Source: Arabidopsis thaliana | Taxonomy: Eukaryota > Streptophyta > Magnoliopsida > Brassicales > Brassicaceae | NCBI RefSeq assembly: GCF_000001735.4 | Contig: NC_003076.8 | Coordinates: 8,370,001-8,434,000 of the forward strand | DNA: 64,000 nucleotides | Direction: 5' to 3' | In this document: piece by piece, positions 1 to 11,900 of the stretch | Numbering within the stretch: position 1 is the stretch's first letter | Layout of the letters: every line of letters begins with the position of its first letter | Made by a program: the position numbers and the translations under genes | The notes under the pieces: generated by a model | What the model saw: only the letters and a program-made list of their open reading frames with translations | What the model was told of the DNA's origin: nothing | Databases searched by the model: none

Positions 1-1701
1 AGCTTGATCTTAATTGTAACAAGATCACAACAAATTTAAAAACATTTTGACACATGTCAAATAGTTACATTTTAGAGTATACATTTGTTCCTAAATCTAA
101 AAGATTTCATAAGCTAAATTTTCTATTTTGATCATCTTATAAATTGAAAAAAATATGAGTATCCATGTTTTCCAAATCACTTCTCAAACCATTAGAAAAA
201 CTCTATTTATATACAAAGAAACACATTGTGATTATTAGAATAAAATAAATAAAATTTTAAGTATGGTATGATATTATGGAGACAAAAGTTAAAAAGTAAA
301 ATTTTCATTTATAGTATATAGATTTATAACATTTTGGAATTCTACTATTAATGGTTTATAGATTCTTATATTTCTAGAGGAGATTATCGGATCAGTGATT
401 TAAATTAATTCTCATTTTTTATAATTTTCAAGATTGAAAATTTTGCTACGATTTATAAGACTTCAGATGTGAAGATTCTAAAATATTTGTGTCAAACATT
501 GGATTGTTTATAATAATTTACTCACCAAATTCCCATTGGAGTTCATTTCAAATCTTTGTGTCACATAGTCGACTGAAACTCCATTGAAATTCAATTTAAA
601 TCTGTGTCAAATAAACAAATAAGTCTTCCAATGGAATTTATACTGCAAATCTTTGTGTTAATTATGCAAAGAAGTTAATTCAAACTGACAAACTCCATTG
701 GAATTCATTGCAAGCTGATTTATCTTAGAGACGTCCAATAAAGCAAGACAGGGTTGCATTGTACTAAGCTCCAATTACCAAATCTAAACACCAGAAACCG
801 CAATATATCCTGGTTGGGTTTTATACACAACATAAGATAATAGTATCATTTGGTTCATCAAATGAATTCAGTTTTAGTTACAATCAGATAGATACAGAGT
901 CATTGCGGACCTAAAAGCGAGAGGGAGCGCAAACCAAACCTACTTACGCACATGACGATTATACGGGTCTATGCTAAAATCCTTATTGATCACTTCACAT
1001 CTGCACCTGACATCAAGTGAAATGTATAGTAATTATAAGGAAAGGTTATTTGATTTTCTAGGTTGCATATGTGCGTGTATATATGCAATGCTGTTGTCTA
1101 AATGAGTTACAAAAACCTGAAGCACACATACAAAGATGTTCAAACCAGCATGAAGTTTCCAATTCCACTTCTATATGTTTCTGAGGGCATACAGCACAGT
1201 CAGCAGTAAACAATTCTCAGATACTTCGTTAAATTAACAATATTTGTATACGTAGCTAGTGGCTTCGTTAAATTAAGAATAGATTGTCTCAAAAAAAAAT
1301 AGACTGAAGAATTATGGGTAAAAATTAGAACCTGACGAGTGTACAACTATTCATCATATGATACATCAACTTAGATGAAAGCCAACATATGACTACTACA
1401 CTATCAGCCATTACAGCAAGTGTGAGACCTGTCGCTAATAAGAGCCAATATATATGACTACTAAACTGTGATTTATGTATGCATAACAAAGTAATTGATT
1501 TTAACAGAGATATTGATTCAGGTAAATCTAAAACGAGTTAGTGTCAAATCTCTAGTGGCTTTGTTATCAAGAATCGAAAAAACGTTTAGTTACCAAACCT
1601 AGAAGACTATCTGTAATGCAACACAATCTAAACCAATAATCAATGCTTCCTCATTAGAATCTAGGCCTAGCAAATGAGAATTATGTAGCGAAACAGAAAC
1701 T
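1..1701. other. Region downstream of TTG1
   Basis: AT-rich DNA without a convincing ORF. The part nearest TTG1 is its 3' untranslated region, which appears to contain an intron: a GTGAGAG donor lies at 1706 on the minus strand, one nucleotide past the stop codon. I could not fix the acceptor; candidates lie near 1611 and 1330. The far part holds a degenerate repeat block, annotated separately. Confidence 0.5.
525..720. repeat. Degenerate ~60-bp repeat block
   Basis: Phrases resembling ACTCCATTGGAATTCATTT followed by AAATCTTTGTGTCA recur about four times, some inverted (CTTCCAATGGAATTT). This looks like an old minisatellite or the remnant of a non-autonomous transposon. The family was not identified. 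Confidence 0.5.
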
Positions 1702-1707
1702 CTCACC

Positions 1708-2733
1708 TCAAACTCTAAGGAGCTGCATTTTGTTAGCAAAAGCAATACCAATCCAATCAGGCTGCGAAGAAGACCACTGCAACTGATTAATCTCCGAACC
1801 AGCCGAATAAACCGACATCGGATCAATCCCATTGGGTCCAGCAACAGTAGGAAGCTCCCAAATAAGAGCCTGTGTATCATCACCACCAGAACAAATATGT
1901 TTACAGCTCTGAGGCGCCCAAGCTATAGCATTCACACTAGCCTGATGTCTTTCAAGCTCAGCAACAGGCATAGTCGGCGAACGAATATCGAGAATCACAA
2001 CCTTATTAGAATCCATCAAAATCGTAGCCATATATCTAAGATCTTGTTTGTTCCAAGCAAGTCTTAACAAAGGCGTATCAGGCTGAGGACTCTCGTAAAT
2101 GATTGTAGAATGTTCCTTATCACGTAAATCAAAGATCCTAACGGATCCATCAGCAGAGACTGATGCGAAAACCCTAGCTTCTCCCCAAGCAATGTCATGA
2201 ACCTCTTTATCATGAGCTATAAGCTGAGTCTCAACAACAGACTTCTCAATATCCCAAATCGTACACGTCGTATCAATACTACAAGTTCCGAGACGTTTCG
2301 GCTCTACATCGTTCCAATCGAAGGAAGTCAACGGCGCACAAAACTCGCTCGTTTTGCTGTTGTTGAGAACCGAGATTGGCTCGACGGTTGATGAATCTTC
2401 GTTAATTTCCCAAAGACGGAGGAAATCGCCGGAGGAAGCGAGGAGATCTCCGGAGGAAGGACGACGGAGAGAAGGAGGACTGAACATTAGCTTTGTTGGA
2501 GGATAAGGATGCTCGAAGGAGAGATTCGGGAGAGGCTTAACGGTCATTGAATCGGAATCGAAAGAGAGAATGTCGATGCGGTTGTTGTAATCTTCGAGGA
2601 AGCTTCCGACGGCGATTCTGTGACCGGAGGATGAGCGGAGAGAAGAGAAAGCCATGGCGTAGAGTGGATATGGTGAGTCGTATGTGACGGCGGTTTCCGA
2701 TCTGGATAACGAATCTGGAGCTGAATTATCCAT
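1708..2733 (-). CDS. TTG1: WD40-repeat regulator TTG1
   Basis: A single uninterrupted 341-residue ORF with the length and sequence I know for TRANSPARENT TESTA GLABRA 1. It is a WD40 beta-propeller scaffold that binds bHLH and MYB proteins (the MBW complex) and drives trichome and root-hair patterning, anthocyanin and proanthocyanidin synthesis and seed-coat mucilage. Visible blades include CTIWDIE (about residue 145), VRIFDLRD (about 190), VVILDIRSP (about 245) and ALIWELP (about 290), each closing a WD-type repeat. The start Met is the first in frame, and the N-terminus MDNSAPDS is that of the known protein. There is no coding intron, but a splice donor sits one nucleotide after the TGA, so the 3' UTR is probably spliced. 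The gene is intact. Confidence 0.98.
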
Positions 2734-3104
2734 GGAAATGTGTGGTGCTGATTCGATTCGAGATTTGGCTTCTTCACGACGAAAGTGAGAGGAGAGTTTT
2801 GAGGTCAGTGTCAGTCGGATTTTTCAAGAGACGGAGAAATAATCAATGGAGACGGCGTAGATATAAACCCTCTGGATTAATCAGTATCTTTTAATGTATC
2901 TATTGATAATGGGCTTCTGTATATTCAGATAATGGGCCTTTTATTTTAACGTTAAGAGCTATAGAATGGCCTAATTATTGGATCACTAGGATGACATGAA
3001 ACACTAACAACATTAATATGTGACACTCTAATCATTTTACTAACAATTGTCTAATTCAGCTAAAATAAATTGTTTGTGATTAAGATAATCAACAATCCTT
3101 TTTT
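2734..3104. other. TTG1 leader and promoter side
   Basis: This stretch lies 5' of TTG1 on the minus strand. The first ~130 bases are pyrimidine/purine rich and look like 5' UTR; the rest is AT-rich. I see no clear TATA box and no ORF worth calling. Confidence 0.4.
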
Positions 3105-3480
3105 ATTATTATTATTAAGAAAATGTAAAATTTATTCGAAAAAAGCTTTTAACATTCGGTAAATAATTTGCATACAATTTTTCAAGAAAGTTCTACTCCC
3201 CTTTAGTGTTTATATTAAAGCAAACCAAGCTTCCATGCATTCATCGTAGCTTCTATCTCCTTGTTCACGAATAGAGAAGATCCAGATTCAAATTTGTTTG
3301 TCAATATTTGGAAGCAGTTGCGCCGGCGGTAATGGTGCCTCTCCATGTCTCGTATTGTTGCTCTCTCTCCATATGGAATAAACGCGATCTCAAAGGTGTA
3401 ACGTGCTAAAAAGAGATTTAGTCTTCCCAATGACGTGTCTGTGAGGGTTCTTTCAACATCACTCCACCTTGCAAGTGAAT
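3105..3480 (-). mobile_element. LINE ORF2 C-terminus relic
   Basis: On the minus strand a broken reading frame contains GRLNLFLARYTFEIAF, followed by frame-shifted residues resembling ERNxRRHGEAPLPPAQLLxxIDKQIRxRISS. That is the usual end of plant LINE ORF2 proteins, downstream of the zinc-binding reverse transcriptase domain. An upstream fragment like ERTLTDTSL fits the same family. The 3' tail is AT-rich and ends in TAA repeats near 3105. At least two frameshifts are present, so it is dead. Confidence 0.65.
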
Positions 3481-4289
3481 AATAAGCTTAGTTAGTCTGC
3501 TAATCTTTATCTGAAATTTGGTTGTTGGCATTTATCATAAGACATCGAAGTTGTAAATTTGGAGACAATATAAATCTAGCATTAAACACATGTCAAATGG
3601 AGGATTTATCAAGTGGTAACATAAATTCTTATCATAATCTAGCATAAGTCATGAATCAATAAATAAATAATAAAAACTAACCACTAAATATGATGAAAAG
3701 CATAAACATAACTAAAGAATATAAATAAAAGATAAGAGATTAAAAGGTGAAAAAATCTTTTACTAATTGGAATGAGAATATGAAGATCTTGATCCAAAAT
3801 GTAAGAACATTATATAGATCTCAAAATTTATGAAGGGAGAAGAAAACTTAGGTTAAAAATGTCTAAAGCTTACTTAAATAAGAAAAGATTCAAATTAAAC
3901 ATGACTAGAATATGTGTAGAAAACTCGAAATAATGTTTTTTAAAACACATTTATGGGTTATTACGATTTTTCTGTACAATGACAGAGGTTCAAATTTAGA
4001 GGAAAGGGACATAACGAAAGACGCCCTACTTTGACATGCCCTACCTGCTTCAACCCCAAACCCACGTTTACTCCAAATTCATACTATTTGATATTACATC
4101 AATCAATACAAATAGATACATCCAATAATTCGTACATACTCGTGATATTCACTTATTTAGAATAATAGTCAATAGTTCATACTGTAATTAATAAATTAGC
4201 CCATTGACGACAAAAAAAAATGAGCTCATTAATTAGCTACCTAGTATATTATCTTGATCAAATGTTGGTAATTCAATTAGCTAGTTTTT
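3481..4289. other. Intergenic, AT-rich
   Basis: No gene or element recognised. The sequence is low-complexity AT-rich DNA with short A and T runs. Confidence 0.4.
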
Positions 4290-4905
4290 GGGGAGAATAA
4301 AGTATGGAAGAATAGGGTGCGGTTCATAAGAGAGTTAGCTAAGGAGGTATTGGAGGCGAGAGCTAGTAGCGGAAAGGCAACACAAAGGGCTGGTCGGGTT
4401 GAGAAGCTGATAAAATGGCTTATCTCGTCTATGGGCTGGTTTAAATTAAATACTGATGGGGTATTTTATGGCAATTCGAGACTCGCGGCTGGTGGTGGTC
4501 TGATACGTAATGAGGAGGGTGAATGGTGTGGAGGCTATGCGCTAAACATAAGGATGCTTATTTTATGGCCTATCTACCAACTTGACATTAAGAATGCTTA
4601 TTTACAACGTATGAGACCGTTTGCCTGTTTTCATCCCCATATTTGTGGTAAATGGTGGTTGAGATTTTGAAGACAAGGTTATGGGACTCTCATCTGCTAT
4701 CATTTCCAGTACGTTTGCGCTATAGTTTTTTATCGAAAAACTAGATTGACCGTGTTTCACATATAGAGAGGCTAATCATTTTACGGACATGTTAACAAAC
4801 TATGCTTGTCTTTAAGCTTTTATGCTCTTGTTTATGTTCTCCGGTGTGCGGATGAAATCTTACGGGATGATGTTTCTAGACCTGTTTGTTCAAGACGAGT
4901 GATTG
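4290..4905 (+). mobile_element. LINE RNase H relic with copia-like insert
   Basis: The frame at 4317-4670 starts with RFIRELAKEVLEA and then WFKLNTDGVFYGNSRLA and GGLIRNEEGEWCGGYALNI, the RNase H domain that ends plant LINE ORF2. Instead of continuing, it switches to WPIYQLDIKNAYLQ, the signature of a Ty1/copia reverse transcriptase. After a stop, frame-shifted text resembling VSHIYREAN and a GVRxDVSRP-like end (about 4755-4890) returns to LINE RNase H. The simplest reading is a decayed LINE 3' end carrying a short copia-derived patch. It is non-functional. Confidence 0.7.
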
Positions 4906-5647
4906 TGTAATTGTTATTTTTGTTTTTTAATAGAAGTCGGGAGACATTCTCTCGGTTATTCACCAAAAATGATTTAGTAACTATGATCAAAAACTTTTGT
5001 TTGAGATTCTTTGGTTTAACAAAAAGAAAAAGAGTATGTTACCGAATTCAAATTATTAATATCCACGTAGCAATTGAATACTTAATTTTGGTATACCATA
5101 TGAAATAAATATTATTTGATTATAACTAGTTTCTACATAATTTATGATTTTTATATGCGATTATGAAATCTAAGGCTATACCAAGATATACCTGATTAAA
5201 ATCGATAAGATCATAAAATTTGATATCACATAAGAAGACAAAAAAGAAAGTTTAACACATATGTAACATCTCGATTTTTAAAATATAATGATGCATCTGG
5301 AAGAGTTTTAAATAATTAATTTGGTCATATATATTATTAAAATGTATTTATATTTTTGGTCTAATATTCTGAAAAGACTTTAAAAATAAAGATTTTTAGG
5401 TTGGAACAATTTTAAAATGAATAGCTTTTAATAAGTGATTTTTGGAATCATATGAATAAAAGCAAAACACGAATATATTATGTGATAATTTGTAATATTG
5501 ATAAACAAATATTTAAAGTCTCTTGGATATGTATGAATAAAAACAAAACATGAAAAAGATCATGTGATAATTTGTAATATTGATAAACAAATATTTAAAA
5601 TCTTTTGGATATAATAGACTGACATTTGGACAGAAAAAAATTTATAT
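4906..5647. other. Intergenic, AT-rich
   Basis: No gene seen. There is a short internal repeat: ATAAACAAATATTTAAA with flanking GTGATAATTTGTAATATTG occurs near 5485 and again near 5565. Confidence 0.4.
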
Positions 5648-6350
5648 ATTGGGTTCACTCCTAGAGGTGAACCTCTTTTATTTACCCCTTTTTAATTAAA
5701 TAATAATAATAAACAATATGACATATCATACTATATTTAAAATAAATCAAAACTAAAATAAAAATAAAATAAAACAAATTATAGAAACAAAATCTCTACA
5801 AACCCAAGCCGACATATATATTTAATTATAAATTCTAAATCCTAATCATTCTTTCATAAACTTAAACCAAGATATAATTTTATTTAATTGTAAAATCTAA
5901 ACCTAATTTTAATAAATCCAAATTAACATATAATTTGTTTAAATGTCAAATATAAATCCTAAACATTTTTCTATAAATCCAAACTAACATCTACTTTCTT
6001 TAAATCTATAACCCTAAACACTTTTTTAAACTCAAACCGATATATAATTTTGTTTAATTTTAAATCTAAACTCTAGTGACTTATTTATAAACCCAAACCT
6101 AAAAATAATTTCGTTTTATTGTAAATTTAAACTCTAATTTATATTTATAAATCTAAACTGACTTATAATTTTGTTTAATTGTAAAATCTAAATTTTAAAT
6201 ATAATTAATCTTGTTTAATTAAAAGTATACAGATTTGTTATTTTAGTTTATTATATAATATGATATAATAACTAGTTTAAATTAAAAGTAAGAGTTTATT
6301 CTTAGAGGTAAATGCAAGTATTGTCCGAAAAAACAAATCTAATTCAAGTA
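5648..6350. repeat. AT-rich minisatellite with bordering motifs
   Basis: From about 5800 to 6200 a ~60-bp unit recurs about seven times with variation: AAACCCAAACTGACATATAA, then TTTTGTTTAATTGTAAAATC, then TAAACTCTAAT. Similar motifs border the block: TTCACTCCTAGAGGTGAAC at 5652 and TTTATTCTTAGAGGTAAAT at 6295, 14 of 19 bases identical. A ~30-bp duplication (TATTGTCCGAAAAAA and a variant) lies at 6315-6365. It may be a non-autonomous element with an internal satellite; the family is unknown. Confidence 0.6.
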
Positions 6351-8854
6351 GTGTCCGAAAAAAAATTCTAACTAGTTTGATAGTTAAAATTTTGATTTAA
6401 AAAAGGAAAAAAATCAAACAAGATATTAATTAGAAGTGTGAGACACGGCACAAGAGTCACATGAGTGTACGTACTTATCAAGATTGACTCTGTCTGAGTC
6501 TGAAGTCCCAAACCATGATGGCACCACTTCCACATACGATCGTGCCCCGTATTTTGGATAGAATACGGACAGTGGTTTTCGTTTGGACACGTGTCCTGCT
6601 TTATCTCTTCGTCGCCCCAAAAAATACCACAATGTCTTATCTCAACCACACGTGTTCTGCTTATCCCAACCTCACAATTTGTACCAAAATACACACTTTG
6701 CATGGAAGATTTTCTAATTATACAACTCACATTATTCGAATTTAAATTTCGATTTTTTAGTTTCAAGAAAATCATTCTTTGATGGGTACTTGTCTTATTT
6801 AACAGGTTGTATACTTGTATTCATTGTTCTGCCAAATGAAAATAAAAATGAAAATGATGTTCATTGTTTAATAAAAGTACTAAGATAACAATCACGACAA
6901 ATTTCTGTCTAGTTCATTAAATATTTAATCAAACTCTAAACGATTTTCAAACAATTTTTATAATTCAAAAAATAAGTTACATATCTTTGTTTAACATAAT
7001 ATAATAAAAATAACATGAATAAATTATTTTAACATAAAAAATTCAGTTTTTCAAAAATAAGTTTAGAAGTTTACGTTCTAAAATAAGGTAAAATATGAAT
7101 GCTGTTTTAAGACGCAATCTAGATAATTTTTTTTAATAAAAACCGAGATACATTTAAATCTATCTAAATAACTTATAACTACCTAATTGTTACATAATCT
7201 ACCAATTTAACTCTATGTAAAATAAAACTGATTTTAGTAACATTTAAGCAGTACGAGAATGCTAGCGCCTAATTAAACGATCTTCTAATCCACTTTCTTG
7301 AATATTTGTTTTAACTAAATCTAAACAAAAATATAGTTATATAACCACAAATATTAATGAAATTTAAACTTATAGTAACTGAAATACCCAAAACTAAAAA
7401 AAAAAACCAAAATTATAATAATTATAAATAAGAAGATATTAGTTTATGTTTACAATCGAAATAATCAAATAAATGATTGTCTTTATTTAGGACTACGATC
7501 AAGAACCGAATGGGCTTTTCCAAACCAAACCGAGATTTGAATTTTATGGTGCGGATTCGGTTAACTGGAGAATAGCTATCAACAACAATTTAAAATAGAT
7601 TTAGCTAGATCGGTTTGGTTCGGTTCGTTTTGTATTCTCTGTCACTCCTCACAATCGCTTATATTTTATATTGTATGTTTAAAAGTCAACATCGAAATAT
7701 TGTACGTTAGTATGTCACTTATGATAATGTTTATTCGTAAACACAATTTGAAAAGGTCAAAGAAAGAGGAAAGATAGTTAATCAAGCCCTTGTTGTCAAA
7801 AATAATTATTTTATTTACTGTCATCGTAATGTTTATCAATGCAGTTATTAATCTCATTTTTTTCTCTTCCGAAGTCGACGAACAATAAAAAAAACCAATC
7901 TCATTCGAAGTACTTATTACTGATATGATGCTGAGCTGACACAGTCGTAAGCCTTGGACAACAATCATTCATGACGTCACTGCTGTGACGCTAGAATGAT
8001 GACATTATATCAATGTTTTTTTGTCTGAATTTTGTTATGGTAAAAATAATGAAAATGTAGAGCTTGAGTATTTTGATTTTCGTTTTATTGTAAACTAGCT
8101 GAATCTGAATCTTGAGCAGTTAATTAATTTCGTAATTTATTAATTCTATTCTGACTTTTTAAAATATAATATATATTAACTTTGGTAGATGCTTAAGGTA
8201 ATTCTTTTTTAATAAATAAGATGGTTAGAGTATCTTAAAGTTAGCTTATAAGAAAATCGGAAAAATTACTTTTGGTGGGTTAATTGTTTCTGTTTGAAGT
8301 AATGTGTGTAGATTTTTCTTATGAATTTAGATTAAAAACTATTTGTTTTTCAGATGTTTTAAGAAAAAAATTGTCATTCATAGCTTGTCCATTCTTACAT
8401 ACCTTAATAAGAAAAATTATAAAGTTTTGTGGATTCACGGAAGCTAATCTAGGTTATGTATTTGCCCAAAAAATAATCTAGGTTTTGTTATGGAATTAAG
8501 AAGGAAAAAAAAATTGAGATAAATAGTATATAAAAACAATTTAAACTAAGTATTATTAGCTTAATTGATAAAGATTTTAGGTGAAACTTAAAAATAGTTG
8601 GTTAAAGAGATTACAAACATTAACCAAATTAACCAAGAACCTCCTAGTATTTAAAAAAAACACTTAAAAATATCCAAACATTTAATTTTTTAATCATAAA
8701 TCTTATAAAACCCACAGCTGTCCTTTCGAAAATCCACTATATTCGGTGGATTAAGAATTAAAAATCATTCGAATAATATGCATACTTATATAACAAAAAC
8801 AATTCACTTGAAAACATAATCAATTGAGAGTAGGACCGAGTAACACTGCATTGT
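6351..8854. other. Intergenic upstream of DMR6
   Basis: Long AT-rich stretch without a supported gene. ORFs at 6368-6782 overlap on both strands and show no family features. One short insertion between direct repeats is listed separately at 8445-8484. The last few hundred bases are the DMR6 promoter side. Confidence 0.4.
8445..8484. repeat. Short A-tailed insertion between direct repeats
   Basis: TAATCTAGGTT occurs at 8445-8455 and 8474-8484. Between them lie 18 bases ending in six A. The layout resembles a target-site duplication around a very short retroposed tract. Confidence 0.45.
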
Positions 8855-8866
8855 TTTATATATATC
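8855..8866 (+). promoter_or_regulatory. Putative DMR6 TATA box
   Basis: TTTATATATATC lies about 100 bases before the DMR6 start codon. This is a usual plant spacing once a short 5' UTR is allowed. It was assigned by position and sequence only. Confidence 0.45.
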
Positions 8867-8963
8867 ATCGATGCACATCGCATACATAATATACTCAAAG
8901 TCGAGCCTTCCTTCCTTTATCTCTTATACCCTTTTTGATTCTTCTTCAATTTTCTGACATCAA

Positions 8964-11900
8964 ATGGCGGCAAAGCTGATATCCACCGGTTTCCGTCATA
9001 CTACTTTGCCGGAAAACTATGTCCGGCCAATCTCCGACCGTCCACGTCTCTCTGAAGTCTCTCAACTCGAAGATTTCCCTCTCATCGATCTCTCTTCCAC
9101 TGATCGATCTTTTCTCATCCAACAAATCCACCAAGCTTGTGCCCGATTCGGATTTTTTCAGGTACCTAATTATAATTATATATACGTTTAGATCACGCAT
9201 GAGCTTTTTGCTTCTATTAAAAAGATATGTGTGTTTTCTTTTGTTGTATTTGGTTAAAAAGTGGTACATAATTAGCATGAACCTTCTCTAATCAAATAGA
9301 TTATATATAAAATTCTACAAAAAAAACAACAACTTTATGATGGTTGACTAGTTCTATGCTGACTATTATCATTCGGAACTTATATACAAAGTGGTTAATT
9401 TTTTTTATTTTCGTGGTTAATCATTCGAGGTCATAAATCACGGAGTTAACAAACAAATAATAGATGAGATGGTGAGTGTTGCGCGTGAGTTCTTTAGCAT
9501 GTCTATGGAAGAAAAAATGAAGCTATATTCAGACGATCCAACGAAGACAACAAGATTATCGACGAGCTTCAATGTGAAGAAAGAAGAAGTCAACAATTGG
9601 AGAGACTATCTAAGACTCCATTGTTATCCTATCCACAAGTATGTCAATGAGTGGCCGTCAAACCCTCCTTCTTTCAAGTAAGCACTTAAACTTACCTCTA
9701 ATTTTCTTTTGATAAATTCTAATTTTACTTTACATTTTCTTTCTCTAATACTTTCTAGTAACTATTCTATTGATTTTATAACGTTCCATAGTGAATAAAA
9801 ACATATACTTGCATGTGCTTAAATAGGTAAAACGATCTATCAGGTTTATGGCATATCTCACGTCTTTAATATAATTGTTGATTTTTGATGTGTCAGAATT
9901 GCCAAAAATAGGATATTATTAGCTATTTGTAGACTATCTTTACCGGAATAGATTTAGATTCTATTGTAAACCCATGTATATATATAATCATATTATACCC
10001 TAAATTATTAATAATACCAAATGCTTTTAAAGCATCTAGGCTACCTATCAAAAATATATAAGGGTGAGGTATGTCTTCTTAACATTTTCTGTTTGTCATG
10101 ATTCCTATAAAGTTTTTGTTGAAATGTTTAATTGATTGATCAGAACTGAAAAAAATATGTACAAGAGTGGAGTGTTTCCTACGATGCTTCATTATAAAAA
10201 CTAGAGCAAACATTCACAACATTATAAAATTCACAACAAAGCAAAACAAAACAAAACAAAACTGGAGCAAGAATTGCCTTTTCTCTTCAGATGTATAAGC
10301 ATCTATTGTCAACATTATAAAACATACGAGCATATGATCTTCGCACCAGCATATTTTCTATTTCTGTCTTTTATCAACAACATATCTATGAAACTTTTAA
10401 TTTCGATACAATATACCATATCACTATAACTATTTATTGTGTTCTGTTTTTTTAATAACTAGAATATTGGAATATTCATATGAATATGTTCGATTCGATT
10501 TGTTTGAAGGAAAATTCGACCTTCATTTGAGTCAACTGTTTTTGTTCTTTTTTGAAACCGACTTACAAAGAAAATAACACAGATTGTGGTAAAGATAAGT
10601 TAACTTGTGGTCCCATTTGGTTTATATTTTCTGATTTGGCTCGCCATGTGATCACATGGTTGCTAAGATTTATAAAATCTTTACATGCATACATCAATTA
10701 GTATACATGTACTTGTGGCTATTGGACTTGGACATATATTTTTTATAAAGGTGTTATTGGGATAAAGAAGTGTGCACCATATTTTTTTGATCTTTTATAA
10801 AACCGTGTGAACTACTACAACCGACTTGTTCGGTAGACAACAAACTGATTATAAACCAGCAACGTGTTTTTGTTATATAGTACATGTATCATCTATTAGT
10901 AAATAAGTGAAGATAAAATATATAAACAGAATTAATCATGAACAGTAAAAGATTCGATAAAGATGTGTTGGTGAAAAAAGACATGCAGAGATTAAAACAG
11001 AACCACACGATGAAAAAAGTATCATGAAAACTTCCAAACTCTTTAAACTGTGTCATTCCGACAGATCTCCAACTGAACTGTTACAGAATTAAGAGTCAAC
11101 ACCGGCCAAAACCCGGCGACATCGTGCTTATCGAAAGGTTAGTTAGGTAGAGGACAATTACCATAAATTAGGACAATAATAATGATGTGACAACTATTAT
11201 TATATATGATTTTTGTCTCTTCAAGTTATTTAATTTTTGTCGTTTTATTGTTGCATAACGCAAAAAAAATTCGTATACCATTATTTTGTAGTGTTGAGCC
11301 GATTAATTCCTTAATATTTGAAGAACTTAGACATGGTTAAAATATCACAACGCGTCAAAAATATGATTTATAAGTAAAATGGTTAAATCATAACTTTATA
11401 AAATAGTATATGATATATGTGTGGTTATGGGGAAGAGACGTCACTGTACACCGCGTTGGCGTCAGCGTCGTGATATCATGCCAATCTCTTAATTACATTT
11501 TTAAAAATTGTAAAAAAATTCATTTTCATTGACTCGGTCTTCAATTTTACAGATCGATGCTCTTATCTTATTTTATAATTTGTAATATATTCGCCACAAA
11601 TTCTTCGGGTAAGTTCGAAGCTGACAAGTGACAACGTGAGTTACGTGCTCCACTATTCCTTTAAAACTAACATAGCTAAGTATAATAATGCAGATTTCTC
11701 GAGATATATGTGTTACATTATTAAATCTTAATTATATGATATACACTATTAGAATGACGTCTAAATATCATAAAAATTACAATAATCATAAGCTCTTAGA
11801 AAATAACTTTTCATTTTTAATGAAATATTTACATTCTTAGCAAAAAAAAAGAAAAAAAAACTATATTAGTTATTGACAATCTAAACAATTTGAGTAGCTA

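Noticed and set aside
530..720. CRISPR-like spaced repeats
   Set aside because: Units are diverged, partly inverted and irregularly spaced in a plant nuclear genome; this is an old repeat, not an array.
6368..6782. Overlapping ORFs on both strands at 6.4-6.8 kb
   Set aside because: Composition is slightly less AT-rich, but the frames compete on both strands, and none shows a domain, splice pattern or promoter.
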